From: Purpureocillium takamizusanense
Taxonomy: Eukaryota; Ascomycota; Sordariomycetes; Hypocreales; Ophiocordycipitaceae
Direction: 5' to 3'
Assembly (NCBI RefSeq): GCF_022605165.1
Contig: NC_063072.1
Coordinates: forward strand, 1,922,001-1,986,000
DNA: 64,000 nucleotides
In this document: in pieces, positions 33,420 to 45,217 of the stretch
Layout: the number at the start of each line of letters is the position of its first letter
How positions within the stretch are numbered: position 1 is the stretch's first letter
The notes under the pieces: model-generated
What the model was told of the DNA's origin: nothing
The model's database searches: none
The model's input: the letters and a program-made list of their open reading frames with translations, nothing else
Position numbers and translations under genes: made by a program

Positions 33420-34549
33420 GGCAGGGGGGGCGACCTACCTGTTGTCACGATTCTGTGTCTCTTTGCATTTGATGACGTCTTCTTCGAGAAATGTCGTTTT
33501 GAGTACTGTATGTACTACTGCATTGGGCGGCGTTTTGTAGGTATGAGCATATGACGAGGGGCGGCGGGGGCGGATAGAGAGCATAAAGGTATGGATAATG
33601 TTATCCGGACAGACTGATAGTCTACAAAGGTATTCGTACGTGGCCGTACAGCTATTGCGTCCGAAGTGACTCTGCGCCAGCCATTTTTGGTGTGCGTGTG
33701 TATTACTTCGGGCATGCAAGCAAGGGGCAGCAGCAGTAAGTAGGGTGCCGCAATTGCATTGCACAACCGAATGCATAAGCCCGCTCAGCCGCGAGCTCTG
33801 CTGTCCTGGCCTGGGCATCGACCACAAATGGTCATCGAGAGAGATCTCGCCCGCTTTGAATGAAGGAGGCTGGCTGGCATGTTCATGTCCTATGTATGTA
33901 TGGCCTCGAGTAACTTGGTTGTGGACAACCCACAACCCACTTGCGATACCAGCTCATGCACCACCACTGGGCCATGGAGGTGCGATTCGATTCGCACATG
34001 AGATGGGACTGGAAAGGTCCCCCCCCGGGGGGGGGGAGAGTACGGCACGAACCGCAGCGGCAGCCGCAGCGCTTACATGAGTTTGTGCTACGCCCAGCAG
34101 CGAGACGGGGGTAGTAACTATGTGATGGGAGCGTGTCCTGAGCACCTGGCCTTTCGATGCTCGAATCCTGGTCATTGGTCTATTAGCCGCCCCCCCCCTC
34201 TTCAAGTCGGGGTCGTTGGGCGGGCGACCCATTGATGATCGCCACTGCGAGCGAGCGGGCGGGGTGGTTTCCTGCACCGAGGAGGCTGCAGACGAATCGT
34301 CAGAGCCCGTAACAAGGTAGCGTGCTTACTCGCTCATAGCCACTGTCAACGACGACCCTGGGTGCGACGACAGAAGCCGGCTCTCGCTGCTGCTGCTGCT
34401 GCGGGAGTTGTTGTTTAGTTTGCCAGACGAGCGATCGGGCGAGCATTCAATGCGCCCCCATCAGAATCAGGTGCTCTCGTGCCGCGCAGCCCTGACATGA
34501 TATCGGCGGTCGGCCTCTGTTGTCGCTGCCACCGCCGCCGCTCCTCGTG
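33420..34549. other. Intergenic spacer
   Basis: About 1.1 kb separates the transporter from the subtilase gene. It contains a G/C homopolymer hairpin near 34021-34038 and a CTG run near 34388-34402. No coding frame is supportable. Confidence 0.5.
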
Positions 34550-37528
34550 ATGGCTGCTTCTTTCTCCTCGTCGTCGTTGGACCCGCTGGATCTCGCACAG
34601 ACGGCCCTCAAGCGGGTAGCCGACATTGCCTCGTCGCTCGGCGTGCAGCACAGGCGGCCCGTGTGCGGGCGTCTCGGCGCCGAGCTCCTCCTGGCGGCGC
34701 AGTATCTCGACACAGCCGCGGGCGTGCCAGCACAGGAGGAGCGGCTGCGGCTGCGCGTGACGAAGCTACTTAGAGATCTCGCGACTATTTGCTGCGTAAG
34801 TATGCGTGCGCTCAACGCGGTGATGATGTTCCTTGGCGCTGATCGGGGGACGTTTCTCGTCAGTGGCATCGTCAGACGTCGACGCCGTCGTCCTCGGGCA
34901 ACAACAACAACAACGATGACGGGCATGCGCTTCTGGACGCCATAGTACGGCTGCCGCCCGGGTCGCTGCTGTATAGGACGGCACTGGGGGAAATTGGGAA
35001 AGGGCTTCTGCGGATTACGTCGCAGACGGCCGAGGCCGAAAAGGCCATCTTTCACATCCAGAGGTTCACCAAGCGCGATGGCACCCACAAACAGCAGCGG
35101 CGGCGGGAAGCCGCCGACAATGAGTTCCCGGCGAAAAGGAGCACGCCGGCCGAGTATCCCAACCACATCAACATGCTGGCCTACAATGCCCTGCGGGAGC
35201 ACATGTGCTGTTCCTGTCACTGTGATGGCGAGCACCTGACACGGCTGCTGCTGCGGCCGCCGCCGTTGCAAAACACCGCGCATAATGGTCACGTTCAATT
35301 TGACATGCTCTTCTCCGCACGAGCGTGGAAGGGAGCTGGATCTGGTCATTGGCAGGATGTGCAGCTGTTGGTGCCGCGGTACGTGCTTTTGGGATCTCCT
35401 CCCCGGCCTGACACGAATGGTGATAGCATGCGCCGGATGGAGCTGACCATATATACTTAGGGCGAAGAGGTCAAAAAAGCGAGCAAGAATCCTCAGTCTC
35501 GAGAGCAATGATGATATCCAGCCGCTCCCATCGCCGCCGGAGCCTCTGTCCGTCCGAGTTGACCACGGTCAGTTCTGCAAACTCATCAGCTCAGAAACCA
35601 GGTCACGCGTCTGCCTCACCGTTCACGACGGCAAGCTGCACAAGACGGGCTTCGATCACCTGAGGCAGATCGTCCAGCACGCGCCCGGCATCTCGCTCGC
35701 CAACCTGCTCAGGATCCATCACCTGTCAGCCAGGATGAAAGTGACGCTGGCGTACATTCTTGCACAGTCGGTCTGGCAGTACTACGATTCGGACTGGATG
35801 AAGACGGCGTGGACGAGCGAGACGATACAGTTCATCGAGGAGTGCGCCGGCGAACAAGGCGGGATCTTTGCATTTAAGCCCTACCTCTCCGTTCGCTTCG
35901 GCGACGAGGAGGACCCCCTAGCTGGCGAGCGCAGTACCATCGACGGTGAGATCCACCACTACCCGCGGGTTCGCGCCCTCGGGACCATGCTGGTCGAGAT
36001 TGGAATCGGCTCGCCGCTCCCTATGAATTATTCGGCGCGCACCATTTCGTCGTCGGTGGCGGCGGCCGTGAACGAGCATCTGCTACAGGCCATACAGCAC
36101 TCGAAGAACGAGCGCCTCTGGAGAGACTGTGACTACCCCGACTACCTGGCCGCGGTCAGCAGCTGTTTGCACCCTTGCATCTTCGGCTCCGCGACGTCCA
36201 TGCCGGCCGTTGGCGGCGAAGGAGAGGAGCCCTTTATTCACGGCCTCAAGCGGCGAAGGGACATTCTGTACGACAAGGTCGTCTTTCCGCTCGAGGAACT
36301 GCTCCAGAGGACTCGATGGATGGACCAATTGACGTCAATCAGCCCTCTCGAGACACCCACCGAGAGCGTCCCAGCACATGGCGTCGTCGCTGAGCAGCTG
36401 CCGTCCCCCGCCAAAGATGCAGATGATGCCGGTGCAGCTCCGCCGGCGCAGACGGATCCGGAGAGCAAGAGAAAAGCTAGGCGCTGGCTCTTACAGATGC
36501 GGCGGCTTAACCATGAACTCGCAGCGGCGCAGGCGAAGCCGATCAGCCCTGCGGCCCGCGTCCGGATCGCTGTGCTCGATACCGGCTGTGACGACAATGC
36601 CGCCTTCTTCCTCCACTCGGATCATGGCTCTCGTCTCCAGGAGTGGAAGGACTGGGTCGACGAGTCGGAGCAGTGGCAGGATCAACACGGGCATGGAACT
36701 CACCTAGTATCTCTGATAATGCAGATCGCTCCGGACGCCCTCATGTATGTGGCTCGGGTGGCCAGGAGCCCCGATGAACTTCTGGGCGCGAGCGACAACG
36801 TAGCCAAGGTACTCTACTTGTTAGGCCCTCGCGTCGAGCCCGACACTGCCGACTGATTTGATCAAGTCGGGAAAGCCAGATGATGATGATGATGATGATG
36901 ATGCTAACTGCACTTGTAGGCTATCTCGTGGGCGAGCAAGGAGTGGAGGGCCGATATCATTTCCATGTCGTTCGGATACGCCGAGGAGCAGCGCAACATC
37001 AGCAGGGCGATCCGCGGGGCGCTATACGAGCGCGACGATGCCGTCCTCTTCTTCGCCGCGGCCTCCAACTATGGCGCCAACGAGAGGGAAATGTTCCCCG
37101 CCCGACACGACTCCGTCATTTCGATCCGCTGCACAAACTTCGACGGCGACTTTGAAGGATTCAACCCCGCACGGAGCCAGGACGAGGAGACGGCCTTCGG
37201 CACGCTGGGTATGGATGTCCCGTCTTCGTGGCTGAGCACCCACCATCAAGCAGAGGAGTACAAGTCTGGCTCCTCGGTCGCGGCGGCCGTCGCGGCGGCC
37301 ATGGCTGCGGGTCTTCTCGGATACGCAGGGCTCAGGTCGGGAGGGTGTGCATCCCTAAACGTGGCTGAGAAGCTCCGCACGCGCAAGGGAATGTTAGCCG
37401 TATTCAGGGCCCTGGCCACACCGACGCTGAAAGAGCGCTATCTATATTTGGCGCCGTGGAAATGGATGGAAGGCTCCGATGAGGTGCGATGGGCGACACT
37501 GGTGGCGGCACTCTCTCGTGTCTGCTGA
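34550..37528 (+). CDS. Subtilisin-like (S8) protease with large N-terminal domain
   Basis: Four exons (34550-34795, 34864-35378, 35461-36808, 36920-37528) give 905 residues. About residues 1-530 form a mainly helical region of the kind found N-terminal to intracellular S8 proteases in filamentous fungi (called DUF7580 in my recollection); it starts LDPLDLAQTALKRVADIASS and contains LAYILAQSVWQYYDSDWMK. The C-terminal third is the protease: Asp627 in VLDTGCD, His665 in HGHGTHLVS, Asn753 in AAASNYGAN (oxyanion hole) and Ser822 in SGSSVAAAVAAAMA. The usual GTSxAxP motif reads GSSVAAA, without the proline. There is no signal peptide, so cytosolic action is inferred. It converges on the pseudokinase gene with 189 bp between stop codons. 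HET-Q2, the protease that activates a fungal gasdermin, is an S8 enzyme. The intron at 36809-36919 contains a (GAT)n repeat. Confidence 0.82.
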
Positions 37529-37717
37529 CGAGCGAGGGAGTCACGAACGTCGTGGGTTTTCGCGTCCCTGTTCCGGCTCGGCCAGCATAGGGCCGTCATC
37601 CACGAGGTGATTGAACCTAGTCTGATATAGACCATGATGGGAAATATGCGGTGGCATAATGACAATGAAGTGATTGATTGCAGTACGAATAACAATAGAA
37701 CGGATAGGATGGGGGAG

Positions 37718-40700
37718 TTATACTGATGGGGCCCGCGTGACTGTCTTTCCTTTTTTTGCCTTTCTTTGTTGTATATGTTCCTTGAGGGTGGCCTCGTGGA
37801 TATGCAATGACTGAAGTGTCTCGGCCGCGTCCGGACGTTGGGTTGGATCGGGATCGAGAAGCTTCTTCAGCAGGTTGACAAGCCAAGTCGGCAGATCGGA
37901 CGGGGGGATTTCCTCCTGAATACCCTGCCAGTTGATAATCTCCTCTTGCAGCAGATGAACGGTTCTTGGATCCCCCAGCTCCGCGTCGGCGTTCGCATAG
38001 GGGAGTTCGCCAAAACACATCAAGTAGACAATCATACCCAGAGAGAACATGTCAGACTTGGTGGTGAACTCTCCGATGCGGCGGCGGCCGCTTCCGTCTC
38101 TCCTCAGTAACTCGGGAGCACAGTAGGAGATGTTGCTTGCGGTCCGCGTCGACAAGGCCGGGGTCGCGTCGGCCATTTGAGTCTCGCCGATGCCACTGAT
38201 GAGACACGAAGTCCTCGTGCCTTCACAGTGCAACAGGCAATTGCTAGGCTTGAGGTTGCAGTGGATGATTTTGACCTCGTGAAGGTAGCTCAGTCCCCTC
38301 GTGATGTCTTGGAAAATCAAAAAGATCTCTTCGAGGAAAAACGGCCCATGGTTTGTTCCATGTTTTCTCGGCCAGGTGACGTTTCCATTGGAGGGGGCTA
38401 GCAGTCTAGCTCGGAGTGATTTCCGCCTCATCCTCACCCGCGATGGGTCGATGATGCGGTCAAGCAGACTCTCCGAGTTGCAGTACTGCAACAGTATGAA
38501 GACACAGAGAAGTCCAAGGCCAGGGTGGCTGTTGACCTTGACCTCCTCCATCCAGACGTGTCGATAAGACACCAGGTTCAAGTGAGATAGTTTCATCATT
38601 GACACGGCCTCGGTAAGCACTTGCGGGACATGATGTTAGCAAAGGTGACCCAACCCGCGGAAATAGAGTGTTGCCAAATACGTTTTTCCACACGAGCCCT
38701 ATCGTCTCCAACCGGGATTCGCTTGCAGGCGAAGTGGCCTGTTCATAACATCAGCTCTTGTCTGCCGCACTGGATCACCACCACCGGCTTGTGGATTTTA
38801 TACCTAAAGAACACCCGTCAATCTCGTGGCGGACAAGCAGAACGACGCCTCTGCCACCGCTTTGGAGCACACGCTCCTCGACAAAGAATGTCTTGAAGTA
38901 ATTAGGACTCATTGCTTTTTGGCAAAAGTGTCTGTCGCGTTCGACCTCTGCAGTGCTCGAGTCCGAATCGACACGTCCTTCGACGGTACCAGAAGGCAAT
39001 TTGACAGGGATATTGAGGTAGGGGCCGGTCATGACGCTCAACTCTTTTACCATGTCCATCAAGCGAACACGGTTCCGTGTAGCATCGTCCATTTTTGTTA
39101 GCTCGTCCATAAAACTTTCCAGCTCTTGTACATCACCCTGGGAAACAAATTTTGCTAATTGTATCTTACCCACGTCCTTGAGTAGTTCCGCATAGGCTAG
39201 GCTGCTCCTGTTTCTGTGAGATTCGACCCTAAGGGCAAACCTCACCGTAGTCAAGGCGTATTCTAGAGTCTCAATCTCGCCTTCGTGATCGAAACGCACC
39301 AACAACAATTGAGCATGAGTATCCACTGCGTGTGCAAATTCCGGAAAGTCCTTTGTCAATCTGAGCGCGTCCTCAATTATCATGATCGCATCGAGCAGGT
39401 GGTTAAGGTTGTGTTCTCTCTCGAACAGGTCTGAAAACAACTGACCGAAGCGATATAGCAGACCAGGAAGATTGCCGAATCCGTTCATATAGTCGTATCC
39501 ATTAGGAAATTCTGAAATTGCTTCTTTGATGGCCACATGCGCGTTCATCAGATTCGTCTTGTCTCTGCTCCTTTCGTATCGGCTCAACTCCAGCCCGGCG
39601 ATGCTGGCGTTGGTGTATGGGCTACTGGGCCCAAGAATCTCCAGTCTTCCTCTCGCAGAAAGACTGTATATCGTCTCCGCCTCTTCAAAATTGCTCATCT
39701 TGAGAAGAGCACCACCCAGATGGTATAGAACACTGAGGGTCTCTGGATGGTTACGTCCCAGACTGACCACTCTCCTCTGCAGAAGTAGTCGTAGGTCTGC
39801 CTCCACCGTAGAGGGGTCTTGCACCATCCTGGCCACTATCTCATTGAGCACGTCGTCGCGGAAAGGGGCATCATGTTCATCGTCCGTCATCGTTGGCACA
39901 TCATCATCATCATCATCATCATGATTGGCTTCACTGTCAGAATTCGTACTGCCTCCGAATTCCAGCGGGCCTTCCTCCGTGGTCCATTTCTGCAGCTCCG
40001 CCTCCCGAGACGCAACCGAGTCGAGATTGCTGGAGCTCGATGCCCCAGAGCCATCACCAAAATACGGATTCGGGGGGAAATAGTTGGAGGCGTACGTCTT
40101 CTTCTCAAGGGATGGTCGCTCCAACTCCAGCGTCCTCGTTAATTCGCTCCTGACAAGCCAGTCATGCACCTTTTCGGAGCTTTGTTCAATGCGCTCATCA
40201 TTTTCTTGGCCGTTGTCATCCGCCCATGGTAATGCCCTAAGCGAAAACGCGTGTACCTCTTTGGCGATGTGGTCGAGGAGCACGTCTCTGTCCACTTGGC
40301 GATCCTCGTCTCCGTGCCATCCGCACAGCGGGCAGCAACTGATTCGCACGGGAGCTGAGTGTTTGCAAAGGCTCATTAGGGCCGGGATTTGGCTTTGCGG
40401 TACCGACTCTGTATGTTTCCTCTCTGTGTGCGCGATGAAATCATCTTCGCTACCGAGCCATACGCCGTCTCCACAGATAAAACAGATCCAGTAGTCGGAG
40501 CTTCTGTGCTCCTTCACGAGATGTTGCAGCCAGTTTTCCTTTAGCGTGAATAGAACGTCCGGCGTGGTGCATTCGGGCAGCACGCAGGTGTAAGGGCAGA
40601 CGTCCTCGGCGACATGTTTTCTGGCGTTGGGTTAGCGACATCTCTCCGCTGATTGTCTTTCTCGAACATTGGGACTCATACTTCCATCTGTTTCCTCTTG

Positions 40701-41871
40701 AAAAGGCCACGGGAAGTGTCTGGCAGCAACATGGACAGGTAAACACACGAGCATCGGGCTTCGTTTTCGGAGGGTAAGGGTATTCGAGGTCTACAATGGT
40801 CGATGACATGATTGTCGATGCGGCCCGTACCGACATCAAGGCTTGCGGCACTGCAAGCGAGTCGCTGACGGCAGACGCACTCGTCCCTGTTCTAAGGGTG
40901 AGGTTTATCGACGCACTGCCCACTCTCTCACCAACAGAGGCGGTGCTGGTGGGTAGAGAACCTTGTCTCACACTGACAAGCTCTTCACCGGTTTTCGGAG
41001 GGGGTCCAGTTCGCTCGACTCTCTGAGTCTGATACGGAGATATTGCCGCGTCCGGGTTAAGCCATGCCGAGTGCTGCTGCGCATAGATGAAGCGGTTGCG
41101 GCGCTTCAGGTTGCAGCGGATAAGCCGCCAGTGCACGGGGCTCAACCTACTCCGGTCAAGCTGGTCATCCAAGGAGCCAAGGCGCGTAAGAAACATTACG
41201 ACCAGATGCCTCTCTAGGTCCTCGTGCTCTTTTGGCTGGAAGCGCTGATCGGCTTTCTGCAGCCGTGACCGTACGCCTGACTTTCGGACGGCAATACCGA
41301 TGCGCGCAAGCTGGTCGAGCATCTTCTCAACGTTTTGCATATGTCCGCGCAGCGGGTTCCCGGAAGCCACCTGGCCGACTTCCTCATCTGAGCACGAGCC
41401 CGAGCTGGAGTCATCTGACCAAGGCGAGAATGATCTGGCGGGTGCCTCGCCAAGCGATAGCGAGGCCATGCGACCGCGAGCGGTTTCATCATGACTGGAA
41501 CCCAAAGCGAGGTTTGGGGTCCCGGAGCTGGCTGTGGCAAGTTGAAGCCCTGGCCATAGCACTCAGCAGCGGTCTTTGCTAACTGCGGCGAGGGGATTGT
41601 TCTCACCTTGTTCTTTGCACTCATCGACCTCGCCGGCCAGCAGATGCAGCAGGTTCGCTATGACATCGCGGGCCTCTCGCTTGAGGGCGAGTCTCGCGTC
41701 GAGGGACGCTCGGTTGCTCGAGCAAGCGCCGACACCCGAGACCCAGAGGTTGAAATCAGCCAGGCGGTTCTCGGCCCACTCATCCTTCATCAGCGTCTCG
41801 ACTGCCAGGCAGTCTGTGAAGCTCCGAAGGCACGCCGTGGTGGCCTCGTAGATGACTCGACTTGGCTCCAT
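37718..41871 (-). CDS. Zinc-finger/TPR protein with C-terminal Iks1-like pseudokinase
   Basis: Five exons (41607-41871, 40682-41549, 38804-40620, 38682-38738, 37718-38619) give 1302 residues. Residues 1-88 hold EWAENRLADFNLW and ASLDARLALKREARDVIANL, an N-terminal helical domain recurrent in fungal multidomain signalling proteins. About 357-470 carry Cys/His pairs (FTCPCCCQTLPV, WICFICGDGV...HTERKH, CCPLCGWHG) resembling C2H2 fingers. An acidic run of seven Asp follows, then TPR/kinesin-light-chain-like repeats (NHPETLSVLYHLGGALLKMS) near 610-700. The kinase domain (about 965-1270) resembles Iks1: GGRGVV loop, Lys989 in HFACKRI, and NLVSYRHVWMEE. The catalytic HRD is HCN (Asn1124) and DFG is GIG (Gly1145), so phosphotransfer is unlikely. 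Introns were placed by phase; all joints restore family-like sequence. It is head-to-head with the gasdermin-like gene. Confidence 0.8.
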
Positions 41872-42100
41872 CGAATGACGCAGAGATAGACGGTGAATGT
41901 TATGAAACCAGCAGGCCACCATGCATCCGTCAGTCAGGCCGCCCACGGAAAGAGACAAAGGCCAATATCACGTCACGTGGGGGTCGCACAGTCTGGCCCC
42001 CGCGGCAAGCACGAAGCATGCAGCTGCTGCCCGAAGCTGACAAGCAGGTTGAACCCTCCCTCCTGGGAGGAGAGGAAACAACAATACAGGCAGCGTCACC
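41872..42100. promoter_or_regulatory. Short divergent promoter
   Basis: Only 229 bp lie between the start codons of the pseudokinase protein (-) and the gasdermin-like protein (+). Both promoters and 5' UTRs must fit here, so co-regulation is plausible. TCACGTGG near 41972-41979 is an E-box-like CACGTG palindrome, the most obvious candidate site. Confidence 0.6.
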
Positions 42101-43033
42101 ATGGCAAAGCAACCAACATACTTGCTCGCGCCCAATTTCCGTTTCAAGCCAGGCACTGGTCCGATCGCGCTTGGCAACATCATCGCAGACCCATTGAGGC
42201 CGCATCGGGCGTTGACGACGGTCGGCGCGGACGTCCTGAAGAGCGCATACCCCCGCATCGAGACCATGGCCGACTACCATCGCACTGTGTCTCATAGCAC
42301 CAGCCGCGACGTGTCCATGGCCGTGTGGGCGCAATTCCTGCAGACCGTCTCCGCCAAGATCTCGGGCGAGCACGGGACTTCGGTGCAGACGAGCTACACC
42401 ATGGACGCCCTCGAGACCTCGTACTTTGTCACCGACCCGACGCTCGAGGAGATAGAAGCCCGCATCAAGGCCCCGCGCGTACAGGCGGTCATCAAGGCCG
42501 GCAGGATGCCCGGCCTGCGGCAGCCAGTGTACATGGTCACCGGCCTGATGGTCGCCAAGGCCTTCGCGGGCCAGCAGGACCGACAGAAGCACAGGGCCGG
42601 CGCGCTGGAGGTTACTGGCGATGTTCCTACTCCTGCTGGCGACGTAGGCCTAGGAACCAGCCTTTCCCGGTCCTTGGGCACGGAGAAAAGCGACTCGTGG
42701 GTGGCCGGCGAAGATATAGTGTTTGCCTATCAGCTGCTCAAGATTGAGCTCAAAGGCTGGAAAGGAACAAGGATCGAGTACGACGAGCTCAGGCATAAAG
42801 CCGCCTTTCTCAACAAAGAAAAGGATGAAGGCGATGTGGACGAGTATGATGAAGACGACCAAGGTGAGGTTAGGCTGCAGAAGATAGCACATGTGGAGAG
42901 TGTGGACGATATACCACACTCTAGGGACGTGGTGACCGGTGCACGACTAGTTCCCACCACAGTCACCATACGGAAGGAACTGCGAGGGTGCGACGCGCAT
43001 ATTCTCTGTATTTTGGCTGTCGACAACGTATAG
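42101..43033 (+). CDS. Candidate fungal gasdermin-like pore-forming protein
   Basis: One exon, 310 residues, with a good CACCATGG start. The N-terminal part (TYLLAPNFRF, GPIALGNIIADPLRPHRALT, then VSMAVWAQFLQTVSAKISGE, TMDALETSYF, QPVYMVTGLMVAKAF, GEDIVFAYQLLKI) follows a pattern I associate with a widespread fungal family that I believe to be gasdermin-like (RCD-1/HET-Q1 group); this is recognition from memory, not a search. A strongly acidic linker (about 241-258, KDEGDVDEYDEDDQGE) precedes a C-terminal tail of about 52 residues. HET-Q1 is activated by removal of a short C-terminal piece by a neighbouring S8 protease, and an S8 gene lies 4.6 kb away. No signal peptide or membrane helix. If not gasdermin, it is a conserved fungal protein of unknown role. 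Confidence 0.5.
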   Translation: MAKQPTYLLAPNFRFKPGTGPIALGNIIADPLRPHRALTTVGADVLKSAYPRIETMADYHRTVSHSTSRDVSMAVWAQFLQTVSAKISGEHGTSVQTSYTMDALETSYFVTDPTLEEIEARIKAPRVQAVIKAGRMPGLRQPVYMVTGLMVAKAFAGQQDRQKHRAGALEVTGDVPTPAGDVGLGTSLSRSLGTEKSDSWVAGEDIVFAYQLLKIELKGWKGTRIEYDELRHKAAFLNKEKDEGDVDEYDEDDQGEVRLQKIAHVESVDDIPHSRDVVTGARLVPTTVTIRKELRGCDAHILCILAVDNV

Positions 43034-43331
43034 CATGGGTTCGTATGTTAACGCCCATTCCCGTCCGGCCCAGTCCCGATATCCTGGGTAAAGTCGGTAG
43101 TGGACCAGACAACATAACCATGATGAACGCTTCGGCGCTTCCTCCGCGTCCTTCTTTTCAATATCTGAGAAGTCGCTGGCACGGCCCCGCGCTCTTCACG
43201 CTGCTCTGAAGAGTCAACGGGTACTATTCGAGTCAAGCGAGGCACCACGCAGATAGGGCCGTCAAAAACACGCCGACGAGCGCTAGAAAGCTCCGACTGT
43301 ACGGCTGCGACCATTTGCCCAGCTGGGCCGT
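43034..43331. other. Convergent 3' flank
   Basis: About 300 bases receive the 3' ends of the gasdermin-like and Ptc5-like genes. I see nothing recognisable in it. Confidence 0.5.
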
Positions 43332-45217
43332 CTAGAGCTTCGCCTTGGGCTCGTCCGGCTGGGCCGTGGCGTCGAGGTTGACCGTCACCTCGCCTGTCTT
43401 CTCGCCCTTGCCGAAAAAGATGACTTGCACGGTCAAATCGTCCCTATATTACACTGTCAGAGATTTGTGCGGTGAGGTGGACCGCGCTCCTGGGCCTTAC
43501 CGATATCTCCTCGAAAAGGGCGAGGGGAGGGTGAGGAGCGCCCGCACTTGCTCGTCATTGTTTCCGCCCAGTGCGTTGCGCACAAGATGCGTCGCGACGT
43601 TTTTGTCCTGGACGGTGAAGCGATCCTTTGCATCCGGGTTGATCCCCCACTGCTGCACGCGGATGGGTGTCCGCTGGCCGTCTGACCCGTCACCCTTGCC
43701 TTGCTCGATGGGAAGCGGCTTGTTGGCGGAGCCAAATATTTTTGCCCAAGCGTTCTCGAACTGCGAGCTGGACGAGCCAGCCGCCTGGGATTCGATCCAC
43801 TTCCCGACGAGGCCAACAACTTCATCGTTGGTCAACATCTCCCAGAGACCGTCGGTGGCGAGCACAACGAAGTCTCCGTTCTCCGGCTCAATTTTCGTCG
43901 TAGTGATGACGGGCTCGGCTGTGACGTATGGCGGCGTCTTGAGCAAAGGAGATGGGCTACGACCAAAAAAGCTCTGGCGCAACTTCCCAGCAACGTCGCG
44001 GCTCCATTTGTAGACTGCATCACCAAATGCGCGAGTCGGCTCCAAGCCGCCCAGAACTCGGCCATTGCGGACCACGTTGTCTTCTCCGGGGTGTTCCTTG
44101 CGCATGCGTGCTACCTCGCTTGGGGTATTGCCAGTCTGGTCCTCTGATAGCGCCGTCGCCGTCCATTTGCCCGAGTCCGACCGCCGGCCCAGAACTGCGC
44201 GGGAGTCACCGGTACAGGCAACGCGTAGTAGCTTGCTTCTACTGTCGTAGAAGGATAACAAGGCACAAGAACCAGACAGCGCCGGCTGCAGCAACTCGGC
44301 GGCGACAGCCTTGGAGCTTGCCTTGAAGACCTTCTCAACGCTCTTGTGAACTATCTCGTGGTCCAAGCGGTTAAAGCCGGTCTTGATAGCCAGCTCGATA
44401 GCTTCCGACGTCGGCAGACTGGAATCTGAGGTCTTGTATGTTTGGTTGAGCTCCCTGGCAACGTAGCTAATGAGGCTCTCTCGAAGCGTCGCAGACGTCG
44501 TCCACCCTCTGAGCGGCTGTGTCAGTTGGATATGGTAGTGGAACAGAGGCGCACAACTCACGAGTGGCCGTCGAAAACGCCCCAGAACATCCAATCGCTG
44601 CTTGCCTCGGCTCCTGCTGCGCGACTAGGGACCTCGACAATCTTCTCCGCGTGGTCGTCCTCGATGGGGTCGTTGCTAGGCAGTTGGACCAAATCATACC
44701 TCGTGACGCCCTCGCCACGGTTCACCGAAAATGACTGCTCCAAGCGACGCAGTTTCTGCGTGGCCTGGTCGGGGGTCAACATCTCGACGATCCTGCGACC
44801 ATCGTCCGACGTCGGCTTCAAGATGGGGCCCTCGCCCACGATAGTTCCCTGCCTGAGCTCGTCTGCACCGACGACTAGGACGGTGCGCGTCGGTACGGCA
44901 TCCCCAGCCCCAGCACCGGCGCCCTGCTTCGAGGTGAAGCTCCGCGCGGCCTGACCGCCCGGGACACTCGACGAATTGTACGAGTACCAGGCGCCGTAGC
45001 CGACGACGAGGCTAGAGACGAGGGCGACGGGCAAGCGGCGAAAGTACATGGAGGACCTCAGAGGCTCATTGGCGCTGGGTTGCTGGCGTTGGGCTAGGTG
45101 GCTCGCGGAGGAGAAAAGGGCTCGGCGCGGGGTTCGCGAGGCGGTCCGAGAGAGGTTGCGGACGACGCTGAGGTATGTCGACGTGGTGCGGAACGCTCTG
45201 ACAGCTGCGCGATGCAT
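43332..45217 (-). CDS. PTC5: Mitochondrial PP2C phosphatase, Ptc5-like (pyruvate dehydrogenase phosphatase type)
   Basis: Three exons (44562-45217, 43501-44508, 43332-43443) encode 591 residues. The N terminus (MHRAAVRAFRTT...) is Arg/Ser-rich without acids, a matrix-targeting signal, followed by a membrane segment at 62-80 (LPVALVSSLVVGYGAWYSY), the layout of yeast Ptc5. PP2C metal-site motifs are present: WGVFDGHSG at about 213-221 (joined across intron 44509-44561), RVACTGDSRAVL, TRAFGD and VVLATDGLWEML. The last exon adds DDLTVQVIFFGKG and a short tail. Ptc5 dephosphorylates the E1 alpha subunit of pyruvate dehydrogenase. The acceptor at 44509 was chosen over one ten bases earlier because only it joins DGHS to GWTTS in frame. 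ATG 45217 begins the targeting signal; an open frame continues upstream without conserved sequence. Confidence 0.87.
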
